A stretch of 64,000 bases of DNA from an uncultured Pelagibacteraceae bacterium (GCA_902598315.1 CACKBP010000001.1:97565-161564), one strand, 5' to 3'. Shown: positions 10,372 through 26,245, numbered from the stretch's first letter. Translations and numbers: made by a program. The notes: generated by a model from the sequence alone, not told the origin.

Positions 10372-11298
10372 ATGTTATTAAAATTTCAACAAACTATTGC
10401 TAAACCTATAAGTTTTGAGGGAATATGCTTACACTCTGGTAAAATTTCCACTTTAAGACTATTACCAGGAAATCAAGATCAAGGTATAATTTTTAAAAGA
10501 ACAGACTTTAAAGAAAACAATGTTATAGAAGCTTGTTATAAAAACGTATCATCTGCAAAACTTTGTACTACTTTAGAAAATGATAAAGGTATAAAAGTTT
10601 CAACAGTCGAACATTTATTAGCAGCTTTATATATTGTAGGGATTGATAATTTATTAATAGAAATTAGTAGCGATGAAGTTCCAATACTTGATGGATCATC
10701 GAAAGAATTTGTAAAAATTTTAAAAGATGCCGGCATAAAAAAACAAAATAAAAAAAGAAAATATTTAAAAATTTTAGAGAAAGTAAAATTTACAGATCAA
10801 GAAAGAAGTTTTACAATAGAGCCTAATTCAAGCTTGGAAATAGATTTTGAATTAAATTATAAAAATAATCTAATAGGTAACCAAAGAAATGAAGTTAATT
10901 TTTCTAAAGATAATTTAGATGACATAATTAACTCAAGAACATTTTGTTTATTCCAAGATATAGAAAAAATTAAAAAAAATGGCTTAGCTCAAGGGGGTTC
11001 TCTTGAAAATGCTATAGTTGTTTCAGATGAAAAAATTTTAAATGAAGAAGGGCTGAGAAATACCAAAGAATTCGTAAATCACAAAATATTAGACTGCGCA
11101 GGAGATTTAATCTTATCAGGATATAATATTTTAGGAAAAGTAATTTGCTATAAAGGTGGACATGAGCTTACAAATTTATTCCTAAGAAATCTTATAGATA
11201 ACAATAAACATAGTTTTGAGATTATTGAATTACAAGATAAGGAAATTGAAAGATTTTCACAAAAACTTTACCAATCAAGATTAGCAGTAACAGCATAA
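10372..11298 (+). CDS. lpxC: UDP-3-O-acyl-N-acetylglucosamine deacetylase
   Basis: GICLHSGK, STVEHLLAAL, ILDGSSKEF, FVNHKILDCAGDL. Confidence 0.96.
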   Translation: MLLKFQQTIAKPISFEGICLHSGKISTLRLLPGNQDQGIIFKRTDFKENNVIEACYKNVSSAKLCTTLENDKGIKVSTVEHLLAALYIVGIDNLLIEISSDEVPILDGSSKEFVKILKDAGIKKQNKKRKYLKILEKVKFTDQERSFTIEPNSSLEIDFELNYKNNLIGNQRNEVNFSKDNLDDIINSRTFCLFQDIEKIKKNGLAQGGSLENAIVVSDEKILNEEGLRNTKEFVNHKILDCAGDLILSGYNILGKVICYKGGHELTNLFLRNLIDNNKHSFEIIELQDKEIERFSQKLYQSRLAVTA

Positions 11299-11337
11299 AA
11301 TTTTACCAATTAAGATAAATTTGATAATAATCTAAAA

Positions 11338-15883
<4,546 letters not shown>

Positions 15884-15896
<13 letters not shown>

Positions 15897-17929
15897 TTTA
15901 AAATTCTATTTTTTTTATATCTGTCCCAACCAGGGCTTCTATAATCATCATCAAATTCTATTGAATTATCTTGATTGAATTCAAAGTCTTCACTTACATT
16001 GATACCTACCTCATTCTTCTCAACACTAGAATCTGGTATCTCATTTATAAATCTTGACGGCAAAGTATCAGTCCAATCCCCATGATATGCTCTTTTCATA
16101 GCAAAGGATAAATAAGCTTCTTTCTTGGCTCTCGTAATGCCGACATATGCCAACCTTCTTTCCTCTTCTAAGGCAAAATCACCTTTTTCTTCAAGAGATT
16201 TTTGGTGAGGAAACAGACCCTCTTCCCAACCTGGAAGAAAAACAACATCAAATTCTAATCCTTTGGCTGCATGCATTGTCATCAAATTTATTTTCGCACC
16301 TTCCCACTCTTGATCGATAGAAGTAGCTAAGGCTACATGTTCTAAAAATGTTTGTAAGTTATCATAATCTTGCATTGCTCTTAGTAATTCTTTCAAATTT
16401 TCTAATCTATTTTCATTTTCTAAATCTTTTTTATTTTTTAGCATTGAAGAATATCCAGACTCATCAAGGACTATTTTTAATAAATCATAATGCTTCATAT
16501 TAAGTGAGTCCTTCCGCCATTTATTGATCATATTTATTAATTGATTTAATGAAGTTTTTATTTTAGGTCTAAAATCTCCTTTTTCTAGAATTTTGATAAT
16601 GGAATCTTCAAGACACAACTTATTAGTTTGACCAAAAGTATAAATTTGATTAAGTGTGCTTTCCCCAATTCCTCTTTTTGGAGAGCCAATAACTCTTTCT
16701 AATGCAAGATCATCAAATTTTTGATTTATAATTCTTAGATAAGACACAGCATCTTTTATCTCTGCTCTTTCATAAAATTTTATACCACCTAGCACCCTGT
16801 AACCTATTCCAACTTGAAGAAATCTTTCTTCAAATTCTCTAGTCTGGTAAATTGCTCTAACTAGAATTGATACATTATTCAAAGAATATTTTTTTTTAAT
16901 TTTATTCTCTATTATATCGCTAACACCCTGAGCCTCATCTTTACCAGTCCTATAACAATTAAGCTTAACCAATTCACCCTCGTTTGCAGCTGACCATAAT
17001 TTCTTACCTACTCTATTTGCATTGTTAGAAATCAAATTTGATGCGGTATCTAATATATTTTTTGTAGATCTGTAATTTTGTTCTAACTTAAATACTTTGC
17101 AATTTTTATAAATATGATCAAAAGTTAAAAAATTTTTTATTTCTGCACCTCTCCAGCTATAAATCGACTGATCATCATCTCCAACACAACAAATATTTTG
17201 ATTATCATTCACTAATAAGTTTAACCACCTATTTTGGATAAAATTGGTATCTTGAAACTCATCAACTAAGATATATTTAAATTGGTTTTGGTATATTTCT
17301 TTTATATCTTTATGATCTTCGAATAGTTTTACGCAAAATAATATTAAATCCCCAAAATCAAAGGCATTCAAATCTTTTGTTTTACTTTGATATATTTCGT
17401 AAACTTTTAAGATCGATTTAAGAACTAATCCAGATTTATCTATTTTAACATTATTAGGCAACAAACCTTTATTCTTCCATTGATCAATATGATACATTAT
17501 CAATTGAGGTGAAAATTTTTTTGCATCTAAATCTTCAGCTTTAACAATATTTCTTATAAGTTTCTTTTGATCCTCTGTGTCTAAAATTGTGAAATTACTT
17601 TTATATTCAAGAGCTTCAGCATGTCTACGTAAAATTTTTACACTAATAGAATGAAAAGTTCCCAACCAGGGAATCGCATTGGATGTCCCTTTGATATGTT
17701 GCATTACTCGATTTTGCATTTCTTTTGCCGCCTTATTCGTAAAAGTCACACATAAGATCTGATTTGAAAAAGCTTTTTTTTTATTGATTATATGAATAAG
17801 TCTTGTTGTTAATACTCTAGTTTTACCTGAACCTGCTCCCGCGACAATCAAGTTTGGTCCTTCAGTGCTTAAGACTGCCTCTTTTTGCTCCTTGTTAAGG
17901 TTTTCAATTAATTTATCTATGTTATTCAT
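15884..17929 (-). CDS. uvrD: UvrD/PcrA-type superfamily 1 DNA helicase
   Basis: VAGAGSGKTRVLTTR, DDDQSIYSWRGAE, LEQNYRST, TMHAAKGLEFDVVFLPG. Confidence 0.95.
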
Positions 17930-17972
17930 AAGAAGGAAATTTCATTTATATACCAGTTGCGAAAATAAAAAA

Positions 17973-19376
17973 ATGATAAATAAATTTTACAAAATAATTC
18001 ACAACAAATTTTCTAGATTTTTTAAATTTATTTTTTTTATAAGATATCTTTTATCAATTTTTTTTGTCTCAATAGTACTATTCCTGTCAATACCCCATTT
18101 TTTTGATTATAAAAAAAAAGAGGACTTAATTAAGAACTATCTGGCAAATATTTATGAATTAGAAATTCAAAAAATGGGGGAAATAAAGTTTAGATCATTT
18201 CCAGTCCCACATTATGAGATTTTAAATCTTTTTACAAAAGTACATTCAGAGGAAAGCAATCTTAAAATAAAAAAATTATTGATATACCCTAAATTGACGG
18301 GCATCTATAATTTTAAAAATTTCAAAATAGAAAGAATAAAATTAGAAAATAATGATATGGAAGTAAATTTAGGTGATATGAAGTTTTTACAAAAGTTATT
18401 TTTTAATCCAGAAAAAAAAATGCGCTTTGAAAATTTGAATATTAATATTAAAGATAAAAATAAAGAAATTATTATTTTAAAAAATATTAATTTTAAAAAT
18501 TATGGATATAAAAAAAATAAAATTGATGGATTTGTATTTAACGAAAAATTTAAGGCTAGTCTTCTAGATAATCCAACTATAATAAATTTTAAAATTTTAA
18601 AAACAGGCATCAAGACAAAATTACAAATAACTGAAAAAAATAAAGATTCTTACGTTACTGGAATTTTTGAGGGAAAAATTTTAAATTCTAATTTCAAACT
18701 TAATTTTTTTTACAATAAAAACCTCATAAAATTTGATAAATTTTATTTTCGAGATAAAAAAATCTCATTAGACAGTCAAGGTTATTTACAGCTTAAGCCC
18801 TTTTCTAAAATAAAAATTTCTTCAGAAGTAAATAATATAGATAAAAAAATTTTTAATAAATTAGATATTACTTACTTATTGCAATTTAAAAACCTGATTA
18901 AAAAAATTAACAGTCAAAATGAAATTAACTTTAAATCGAAAATATTTAGCTCAGATCTGATCAATGATTTTTATTTAAAAACTGATTTAGCTTATGGTAG
19001 ATTATTGATTTCAAAAAATTTCTCTATTTCTAAAACCAATTTTATTTGTGAAAGTAATATAAATTTATTAGACCAGTTCCCAATTCTATATTTTGAATGT
19101 TCAATTAAATCTCCCGACAAAAAGGATTTATTAAAAAAATTCGAAATAAATTATAAAACGAAAAATGAAGCACTCAATTTTCTTGTAAATGGAAATCTGA
19201 ATATTAAAAACAACAAAATTAATTTTAATACAATAAAGTTAGAGAATCAGTTTGAAATCAATGCAGAAGACTTGCAATTTTTAAAATCGTCTTTTGAAAA
19301 TATTTTATTTGACGAAAAATTTATAAGAATATTTAATTTATCTAAAATTAAAAAATTTATTTCTGAAATATCTTAG
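17973..19376 (+). CDS. AsmA-like inner-membrane anchored protein (ORF opens at 17865; ATG 17973 more likely)
   Basis: N-terminal TM helix followed by repetitive beta-rich AsmA-type sequence; start at 17973 removes the overlap with uvrD. Confidence 0.6.
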   Translation: MINKFYKIIHNKFSRFFKFIFFIRYLLSIFFVSIVLFLSIPHFFDYKKKEDLIKNYLANIYELEIQKMGEIKFRSFPVPHYEILNLFTKVHSEESNLKIKKLLIYPKLTGIYNFKNFKIERIKLENNDMEVNLGDMKFLQKLFFNPEKKMRFENLNINIKDKNKEIIILKNINFKNYGYKKNKIDGFVFNEKFKASLLDNPTIINFKILKTGIKTKLQITEKNKDSYVTGIFEGKILNSNFKLNFFYNKNLIKFDKFYFRDKKISLDSQGYLQLKPFSKIKISSEVNNIDKKIFNKLDITYLLQFKNLIKKINSQNEINFKSKIFSSDLINDFYLKTDLAYGRLLISKNFSISKTNFICESNINLLDQFPILYFECSIKSPDKKDLLKKFEINYKTKNEALNFLVNGNLNIKNNKINFNTIKLENQFEINAEDLQFLKSSFENILFDEKFIRIFNLSKIKKFISEIS

Positions 19377-19377
19377 T

Positions 19378-20766
19378 CTATTTAGGCTTAGTCATCTTCA
19401 AAGGATTCATGATTTTATCATAATCTTTCTCTTTAATTAAACCCGCTTTTACAACTTCTTGTTTTAAAGTAGTTCCATTTTTGTAAGCTGTTTTTGCAAT
19501 ATTTGCGGCGTTATCATATCCAATTTTAGGAGCTAGCGCAGTTACCAGCATTAAAGAGTTATCTAAGAGATCTTTAATTCTTTTTTTATCAGCTTTGATA
19601 CCTTTAACACAATAAAGTGCAAAAGTTTTTGCTGAGTCACTCATAATCTCGATTGATTGCAATATATTATGTATGATTAGTGGTTTAAAAACGTTTAATT
19701 CAAAATGACCATGTGAACCTGCCATAGTTATTCCGTTATGATTTCCGATTACCTTAACGCATACCATCGTAACTGCCTCGGACTGCGTAGGATTTACCTT
19801 GCCAGGCATAATTGATGATCCAGGTTCGTTAGATGGTAATATAAGTTCACCATAACCAGCTCTAGGACCAGACCCTAGAAATCTTATGTCATTCGCAATT
19901 TTCATTAGACATACAGCAGTAGTATTAAGAGTTCCAGAAAAATTAACAACCTCATCATGAGCGGCTAATGATGCAAACTTATTTTTTGAGGGTTTAAAAG
20001 GTAATTTTGTTAACTTACTAATTTCTCTTATTACCTTTTTATCAAAATTTTTTCTTGTATTTAAACCCGTTCCTACAGCAGTTCCTCCTTGGGCTAAATA
20101 ATAAATTTCTTTAAGAGCAGACTCAATTCTTGATATACAATTTTTTAATTGTGTATGGTATCCAGAAAATTCTTGACCTAATGTCAAAGGAGTTGCGTCT
20201 TGCAAATGGGTTCTCCCAACTTTTACTATTTTGCTAAATGCTTTTGATTTCCTTTTTAATTCTTTTTCTAAGAGTTTTAAAGATGGCAAAAGTTTTTCTC
20301 TAGCTTTTAAAGCTATAGCAATATGCATAGCAGTAGGAAAAACATCATTTGTTGATTGAGACTTGTTAACATGATCGTTAGGGTGAATAGGTTTCTTTAA
20401 TCCCATTTTTCTTCCCATCATTTGAATTGCTCTGTTAGCAATCACCTCATTAACATTCATATTTGTTTGGGTTCCCGACCCAGTTTGCCATACTTTCAAA
20501 GGAAAATGTTTGTCAAGTTTTCCACTAATAACCTCATTAGCTGCTTTAATTATGTATTTACTCAATTTTGGATCAAGGTCTTTATTTTTTGCATTAACTA
20601 CCGCTGCTGCTTTTTTTATTATTGCTATTGAGTGGATAACTAATGGTCTAACTAAAAAATCACCAATATTAAAATATTTATTTGATCTTTCAGTAGACGC
20701 GCCCCAATACTTATCACCAGGCACTTTTATTTTTCCAATGCTGTCAAATTCTATTCTGTATTTCAT
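19378..20766 (-). CDS. fumC: class II fumarate hydratase (start [14 protein letters not shown] opens to 20874)
   Basis: RIExDSxGxxxVPxDxYWGA start and [16 protein letters not shown] signature. Confidence 0.96.
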   Translation of the reverse strand: MKYRIEFDSIGKIKVPGDKYWGASTERSNKYFNIGDFLVRPLVIHSIAIIKKAAAVVNAKNKDLDPKLSKYIIKAANEVISGKLDKHFPLKVWQTGSGTQTNMNVNEVIANRAIQMMGRKMGLKKPIHPNDHVNKSQSTNDVFPTAMHIAIALKAREKLLPSLKLLEKELKRKSKAFSKIVKVGRTHLQDATPLTLGQEFSGYHTQLKNCISRIESALKEIYYLAQGGTAVGTGLNTRKNFDKKVIREISKLTKLPFKPSKNKFASLAAHDEVVNFSGTLNTTAVCLMKIANDIRFLGSGPRAGYGELILPSNEPGSSIMPGKVNPTQSEAVTMVCVKVIGNHNGITMAGSHGHFELNVFKPLIIHNILQSIEIMSDSAKTFALYCVKGIKADKKRIKDLLDNSLMLVTALAPKIGYDNAANIAKTAYKNGTTLKQEVVKAGLIKEKDYDKIMNPLKMTKPK

Positions 20767-20826
20767 TACTGATTCTTTGATATAATACACTTTAATAAGA
20801 CAATTATAAAACATAAAGGACAAGAA

Positions 20827-21198
20827 ATGAGCAATTTTGAAAGTGTTAGAAAATTCATGAAAACATTTGGTCAAGAAGTAAAAGAAAAAGCTGAATTTCC
20901 AAGCGATAAAATCACTTCTTTAAGATATGATTTAATTAGTGAGGAATTATTAGAGTTAAAAGATGCGATTAATAACAAAGATATAAAAGAGGTCGCAGAT
21001 GCTCTTACCGATATTTTGTATGTAACTTATGGAGCAGGACATGCATTCGGGATCAATTTAGATAAATGTTTTGAAGAAGTTCAAAGTTCAAATATGAGTA
21101 AGTTAGGTGAGGATGGTAAACCAATTTATAATGATAAAGGTAAAGTTATGAAAGGGCCAAACTATTTCAAACCAGACCTAAATAAATTTGTTGCATGA
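20827..21198 (+). CDS. MazG-like/phosphoribosyl-ATP pyrophosphohydrolase-fold protein
   Basis: [33 protein letters not shown] (ExxE...ExxD pattern). Confidence 0.8.
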   Translation: MSNFESVRKFMKTFGQEVKEKAEFPSDKITSLRYDLISEELLELKDAINNKDIKEVADALTDILYVTYGAGHAFGINLDKCFEEVQSSNMSKLGEDGKPIYNDKGKVMKGPNYFKPDLNKFVA

Positions 21199-21278
21199 TG
21201 AAAAATAATTATCATTGGATATTACTAGGTATAGCAGCTGGAATAGTTATTTATATGGTAGATAAATATATCTTTTAA
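21198..21278 (+). CDS. 26-aa single-TM microprotein candidate
   Basis: [29 protein letters not shown] overlaps the TGA of the preceding gene (ATGATGA context). Confidence 0.4.
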   Translation: MKNNYHWILLGIAAGIVIYMVDKYIF

Positions 21279-21292
21279 ATTTATTTAATTTA

Positions 21293-21532
21293 ATGAGAAA
21301 ACTTAAACCAAAACCTCATCAATTTTGGGCATGGTGCTCAACTTTAACAATTTTGGCAGGAGCTATTGCGGCAGCTTTAGGATTTTACCCTTTGTACTGT
21401 TATATTTTTCTTTTAGGTAATGGTGGCCTAGCAATCGTGTCCTGGTTGTGGAATGAAAAATCTTTGGTGGCTTTAAACACCGGATTAGCGAGTATTTATC
21501 TAATAGGACTTATTAATCTCTATATCAATTAG
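21293..21532 (+). CDS. small membrane protein, unknown function
   Basis: 79 aa with two or three hydrophobic segments, in a plus-strand run. Confidence 0.6.
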   Translation: MRKLKPKPHQFWAWCSTLTILAGAIAAALGFYPLYCYIFLLGNGGLAIVSWLWNEKSLVALNTGLASIYLIGLINLYIN

Positions 21533-21579
21533 ATAGACGTTTTGTTGCCAGCCGCCAAAAGTTTTAGTTAATATATTGA

Positions 21580-21942
21580 ATGTACGAATTGTTTGCAAAC
21601 CTAACTTTAATTGCACATTTAATTTTTATCTTATTTGTTATTTTTGGTGGATTGCTATTTTTTATTTTTTCAAAAATCATCTACATTCATCTTCCAGCGT
21701 TGTTATGGGGAATTTATATAGAATTTACAAATTCTGTTTGCCCATTAACTTATCTCGAAAATTGGTTTTTGTATAAAGGAGAATTGACAACTTATTCTAA
21801 CGATTTTATTAATAATTATCTTTTTCCAATTATTTACCCTGAGGGCTTAACTGCTGAAATTCAAATATATCTTGGTACATCGCTGATAATTATAAATATT
21901 TTAATTTATGGACTAATGTACAAAAATTTTAAGAAAGAATAA
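21580..21942 (+). CDS. DUF2784-like membrane protein
   Basis: LxxxHxxFIxFVxFGG, NxVCPLTYLEN and C-terminal hydrophobic segment. Confidence 0.7.
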   Translation: MYELFANLTLIAHLIFILFVIFGGLLFFIFSKIIYIHLPALLWGIYIEFTNSVCPLTYLENWFLYKGELTTYSNDFINNYLFPIIYPEGLTAEIQIYLGTSLIIINILIYGLMYKNFKKE

Positions 21943-21945
21943 GGG

Positions 21946-22207
21946 GCGTTCTGTTGCCAGGTGCCCCGGACCCCGTAACTTAATTAAACTAGTTAATTAA
22001 GCTGCAAGTGCAAATTTTTGATTTGCATTTATAAATTAGCCCGTTACGTCGGAACCATCTCGTACGAAAGAACAGCCTTTAGACACCCGTCGATCCTAAT
22101 TCACCCCCGTAAGTTGTAAATGGTGGAGGTGGTGGGTACTGCCCCCACGTCCGTGATGTTTATTACGAAATTCGTTTATCGTCATAGTTGGAAAACCAAC
22201 ACTATTA
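21946..22207 (-). ncRNA. ssrA: transfer-messenger RNA, circularly permuted two-piece type (acceptor piece then coding piece); outer ends approximate
   Basis: Reverse strand: acceptor 3' end ...GTGGGGGCAGTACCCACCACCTCCACCA (22121) precedes 5' GGGGGTGAATTAGGATCGACGGG (22108); acceptor stem GGGGGTG/CACCTCC pairs; tag ORF GCA AAT CAA AAA TTT GCA CTT GCA GCT TAA = ANQKFALAA*. Confidence 0.92.
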
Positions 22208-22247
22208 ATATAAAACTCTTTTGAAGAGATTCAATAATTAATTCAAA

Positions 22248-23195
22248 ATGAAATTGACTAAAGAACAAAAGCAAGAAATTGCAGATCAACAGGCTCAAAA
22301 AAACTCAACTAAAAGAGTAACTTCTCAAGAATTGGAAAAAATTCTTTACGAGGCGCTACCAGTTTTAGATCATGGATTTGTAAGAGTTGTGGATTATATG
22401 GGAGATGATAGTTCAATAGTTCAGTCAGCAAGAGTTTCATACGGAAAGGGCACAAAAAAAGTTTCTACTGATGAGGGTTTAATAAAATATTTAATGAGAC
22501 ACTGGCATTCGACACCTTTTGAAATGTGTGAAATAAAATATCATGTTAAATTGCCAATTTTTATAGCAAGACAATGGATTAGACATAGAACAGCAAATGT
22601 GAATGAATATTCAGCGAGATATTCGATTTTAGATAAAGAATTTTATATACCATCTAAAGACCAACTTTCTGCTCAATCTACCTCAAATAGACAAGGCAGA
22701 GGTGATTTAATAACTGGCGAGCAAGCAGATGAAATTCTCAAAATTTTAAAAGATGATGCAATCAGAACATATGACAATTATGAAAAAATGCTTAATGAAA
22801 GATACGATGGAAGCACGATTGATGAAAGCAAAGCCGGTTTAGCAAGAGAACTTGCAAGGATGAATTTAACTTTAAATTCTTACACTCAGTGGTATTGGAA
22901 AACAGACTTACTAAACTTGCTTAACTTTTTGTTTTTAAGAGCTGATAGTCACGCGCAATATGAAATAAGAGTTTATGCTGAGACAATGCTTGATACTGTA
23001 AAAAAATGGGTTCCAATTACACATGCAGCATTTTTAGATTATAGAGTAGGGGCTGTACACGTTTCTGCTAAAGGAAAAAAAGTTATTCAACTTATGACAA
23101 GAGGCCAAAACATATCTTATGAAAGCTCAGGTTTATCAAAAAGAGAATGGAACGAATTGATGATGTCTTTTGATTTTAAAGAAAAGATGGTTTAA
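22248..23195 (+). CDS. thyX: flavin-dependent thymidylate synthase
   Basis: ThyX motif [19 protein letters not shown]. Confidence 0.96.
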   Translation: MKLTKEQKQEIADQQAQKNSTKRVTSQELEKILYEALPVLDHGFVRVVDYMGDDSSIVQSARVSYGKGTKKVSTDEGLIKYLMRHWHSTPFEMCEIKYHVKLPIFIARQWIRHRTANVNEYSARYSILDKEFYIPSKDQLSAQSTSNRQGRGDLITGEQADEILKILKDDAIRTYDNYEKMLNERYDGSTIDESKAGLARELARMNLTLNSYTQWYWKTDLLNLLNFLFLRADSHAQYEIRVYAETMLDTVKKWVPITHAAFLDYRVGAVHVSAKGKKVIQLMTRGQNISYESSGLSKREWNELMMSFDFKEKMV

Positions 23196-23970
23196 TTTTT
23201 TCAGCTATAATCTTAAACAATTTTGAAATTTTATGATCCGGTTTTGAATAAGTTAAAGGTTCTCCGTTATCAGCAGAAGCTCTTAAGTCTAGATTTAAGG
23301 GTAAATGACCCAAAAATTCTTTGTTAAATTCTTTAGCAGTTTTTTTTACACCACCCTCTCCAAAAATTTTGTATTCTTTTCCGTCATCGCCTTCAAAGAT
23401 ACTCATGTTATCTATAAGTCCTAATATTTTTACACCAGTTTTTTCAAACATTTGAATTCCTTTTTTTACGTCTAACAATGCCAGATCTTGAGGTGTAGAA
23501 ACTATTATTGATCCATCTAATTTTACCTCTTGTACAAAAGTTAGTTGAGTATCTCCTGTGCCAGGAGGCATATCAACTATTATTATATCTCTATCTTTCC
23601 ATAGCACTTTTTGGATCATTGTTTTTATTGCACTGATAACCATTGGTCCTCTCCACATCATTGGTGTTTGCTCATCAATCAATAAACCCATAGACATGCA
23701 TTGAGCTCCAAATTTTTCTATAGGAATAATTGTTTTATTATCTTCGCTCTTAGGTTTTTCTTTAATATTTAAAAGTTTTGGTAAAGATGGTCCGTAAACA
23801 TCAGCATCAAGAATTCCAATTTTAAACCCTAATTGTTGTAATGCAAAAGCGAGATTTACTGCTATTGTAGATTTACCAACTCCACCTTTAGCGCTTGAAA
23901 CCATTATAGTAGATCTCGTCCCCTTAATTGGTGATTTTATAAATTGTTTTGGAGGAGGTTTTTGGCTCAT
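23176..23970 (-). CDS. mrp: Mrp/NBP35-type P-loop Fe-S carrier ATPase (short form)
   Basis: [42 protein letters not shown]. Confidence 0.93.
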   Translation of the reverse strand: MSQKPPPKQFIKSPIKGTRSTIMVSSAKGGVGKSTIAVNLAFALQQLGFKIGILDADVYGPSLPKLLNIKEKPKSEDNKTIIPIEKFGAQCMSMGLLIDEQTPMMWRGPMVISAIKTMIQKVLWKDRDIIIVDMPPGTGDTQLTFVQEVKLDGSIIVSTPQDLALLDVKKGIQMFEKTGVKILGLIDNMSIFEGDDGKEYKIFGEGGVKKTAKEFNKEFLGHLPLNLDLRASADNGEPLTYSKPDHKISKLFKIIAEKIKPSFL

Positions 23971-24053
23971 GTTTCAATTTTTTCAAATGTTTTAGACATT
24001 ATAGCGCTCCTTCTTAACTTGTTTTTAGGTTAAAAGTCACTATATAAAGTGTC

Positions 24054-25169
24054 ATGAGTTTTAAAGACAAGATTTTAAACAATCAATCACCGTGGGGGTC
24101 ACCTCCAGAGGGAGATGGAGGAAGAGGCTCGCCGGGCGGTAATGGATCAGGTTCTAGACAAGATCCACCTAGTCTCGATGATATTATAAAAAACTTCCAA
24201 AAAACTATAAATAAGTTTTCAGGTGGAAAATCAGGAGGGTCCAGACCAATAATTATAGGTTTAATAATTGTAGTGCTTCTATATGTTGCAAGTGGTCTTT
24301 ACAGAGTTTTACCAGATGAACAAGGAGTAGTTTTAAGATTTGGCAAATACGTAAATACTACTCAGCCAGGTTTACACTATCACTTCCCAACACCTTTTGA
24401 GAGGGTGTTAACTCCAAAAGTAACTAAAGTTAACAGAGTAGATGTCGGCTTTAGACCAGCAAGTGATACAGGTAGATCATCAGGAGTTGGAAATGTTCCC
24501 GAAGAAAGCCTTATGTTAACTGGTGACGAAAATATAGTAGATATTAACTACTCAGTTTTTTGGGTTATAAAAGATGCCCAAAAATTTTTATTTAATATTC
24601 AAAGTCCAGTAGAAACAGTTAAAGCTGCATCTGAGACAGCAATGAGAGAAGTGATAGCAAAAAATAAAATTCAAAATATTTTAACAGAGGGTAGATCTAA
24701 AATAGAGGTTGAGGTTCAAGAAATAGCTCAGCTAATTTTAGATGAATATGGTTCAGGTATACAGCTAACTCAAGTACAAACACAACAAGCAGACCCACCT
24801 GAACAAGTTATCGATGCATTTAGGGATGTACAAGCAGCTAGAGCAGATAGAGAAAGATCAAAAAACGAGGCGGAAGCGTACGCTAACGATGTTATACCAA
24901 GAGCTCGAGGTGAAGCTGAGCAAGTTTTACAACAAGCAGAAGCATATAAGAAAGAGGTTGTTGCAAAAGCTGAGGGTGAGGCAAGCAGATTTTTAGCAAT
25001 TTACAACGAGTATAAAGATGCAAAACAAGTTACTCAAGAGCGAATGTATTTGGAAACAATGGAAAAAGTTTTAGCAGATATAGATAAAGTAATTATAGAT
25101 AAAGAATCTGGTTCAGGAGTTGTTCCTTATCTACCATTACCTGAATTAAAGAAAGGAAGTAATAATTAA
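24054..25169 (+). CDS. hflK: FtsH protease activity modulator HflK
   Basis: Gly-rich N-terminus, TM, SPFH domain; adjacent hflC. Confidence 0.95.
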   Translation: MSFKDKILNNQSPWGSPPEGDGGRGSPGGNGSGSRQDPPSLDDIIKNFQKTINKFSGGKSGGSRPIIIGLIIVVLLYVASGLYRVLPDEQGVVLRFGKYVNTTQPGLHYHFPTPFERVLTPKVTKVNRVDVGFRPASDTGRSSGVGNVPEESLMLTGDENIVDINYSVFWVIKDAQKFLFNIQSPVETVKAASETAMREVIAKNKIQNILTEGRSKIEVEVQEIAQLILDEYGSGIQLTQVQTQQADPPEQVIDAFRDVQAARADRERSKNEAEAYANDVIPRARGEAEQVLQQAEAYKKEVVAKAEGEASRFLAIYNEYKDAKQVTQERMYLETMEKVLADIDKVIIDKESGSGVVPYLPLPELKKGSNN

Positions 25170-26044
25170 TGAGAGGTGTTAAATTTATAGTTCCGGCAAT
25201 AATTTTAATTGGTGTAGTGTTATTCCAATCATTATTTATTGTGCAAGAAATTAGCCAAGCAATTGTTCTTCAATTTGGTGACCCCAAAAAAATTGTAACT
25301 AAAGCTGGTCTAAACTTTAAATTACCTTTCATCCAAAACGTAGTCTATTTAGATAAAAGAATTTTAAATCTAGATAATGATCCAGAAGAAGTTATTGCTG
25401 CTGATCAAAAAAGATTAATCGTTGATGCCTTTGCAAGATTTAAAATTGTAGATCCTTTAAAGTTTTATATTTCAGTTGGTAATGAAAGAGTTGCGAGATC
25501 TAGGTTGTCTACAATTATTAATTCTAGGATCAGAGGTGTATTAGGTACACAAGAATTGGCAACATTATTATCTACAGATAGAGCGAGACAAATGCAAATA
25601 ATACAATCACAAGTAAATGAGGAAGCAAAGAATTTTGGTATTAACATCGTTGATGTCCGAATAAAGAGGGCTGATTTACCTCCAGCTAACAGTGAGGCGA
25701 TTTATAAAAGAATGCAAACAGAGAGGGAGAGAGAAGCAAAGGAATTTAGAGCACAAGGTGCTGAGATAGCCCAAAAAATCAGATCAACAGCAGACAAAGA
25801 TGTCACTGTAATCTTAGCACAAGCAAATAAGAAATCTGAAATTATGAAAGGTGAAGGTGACGGTCAAAGAAATAAAATTTTTGCTGACGCTTTTGGAAGA
25901 GACCCGCAGTTTTTTGCTTTTTATAGAGCTATGCAAGCATATGAAAAAGCTCTAATTGGAGGTGAGACATCACTCGTTTTATCACCTGATAGCGAATTTT
26001 TTAAGTTTTTTGGTAAGTCTGTGAAGCCTGCTTTAAAAAGGTAA
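25169..26044 (+). CDS. hflC: protease modulator HflC
   Basis: SPFH/HflC sequence with VDARARFKIxDPL-like motif; overlaps hflK stop. Confidence 0.95.
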   Translation: MRGVKFIVPAIILIGVVLFQSLFIVQEISQAIVLQFGDPKKIVTKAGLNFKLPFIQNVVYLDKRILNLDNDPEEVIAADQKRLIVDAFARFKIVDPLKFYISVGNERVARSRLSTIINSRIRGVLGTQELATLLSTDRARQMQIIQSQVNEEAKNFGINIVDVRIKRADLPPANSEAIYKRMQTEREREAKEFRAQGAEIAQKIRSTADKDVTVILAQANKKSEIMKGEGDGQRNKIFADAFGRDPQFFAFYRAMQAYEKALIGGETSLVLSPDSEFFKFFGKSVKPALKR

Positions 26045-26059
26045 GCATTTAAAATATTT

Positions 26060-26245
26060 GTGAACGAGCTCATTATCGCTGTTGGATTAGTTTTTTTTGT
26101 GGAAGGTCTGTTTTTAGCCATTTTCCCGTCAAGAATTAAAAGCATATTAGAATTAGTAAAAAATACGCCTGAGAATAAACTTAGATTGTTAGGAATAGTT
26201 TTTTTAATTATCGGTTTTTTAATAATTTGGTATATAAAAAGTTAG
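26060..26245 (+). CDS. DUF2065 family membrane protein
   Basis: 61 aa, AVGLVFFVEGLFLAIFPSRIK; between hflC and degP. Confidence 0.8.
   Translation: MNELIIAVGLVFFVEGLFLAIFPSRIKSILELVKNTPENKLRLLGIVFLIIGFLIIWYIKS

Noticed and set aside
20422-20785. Plus-strand ORFs 20422..20631 and 20510..20785
   Set aside because: Antisense to fumC; no coding evidence.
22121-22145. Ordinary tRNA gene suggested by the CCA-ended T-arm-like sequence
   Set aside because: It is the acceptor piece of the permuted tmRNA; no anticodon arm is present.
24814-24996. 60-aa plus-strand ORF inside hflK
   Set aside because: Alternative-frame ORF within a conserved gene.
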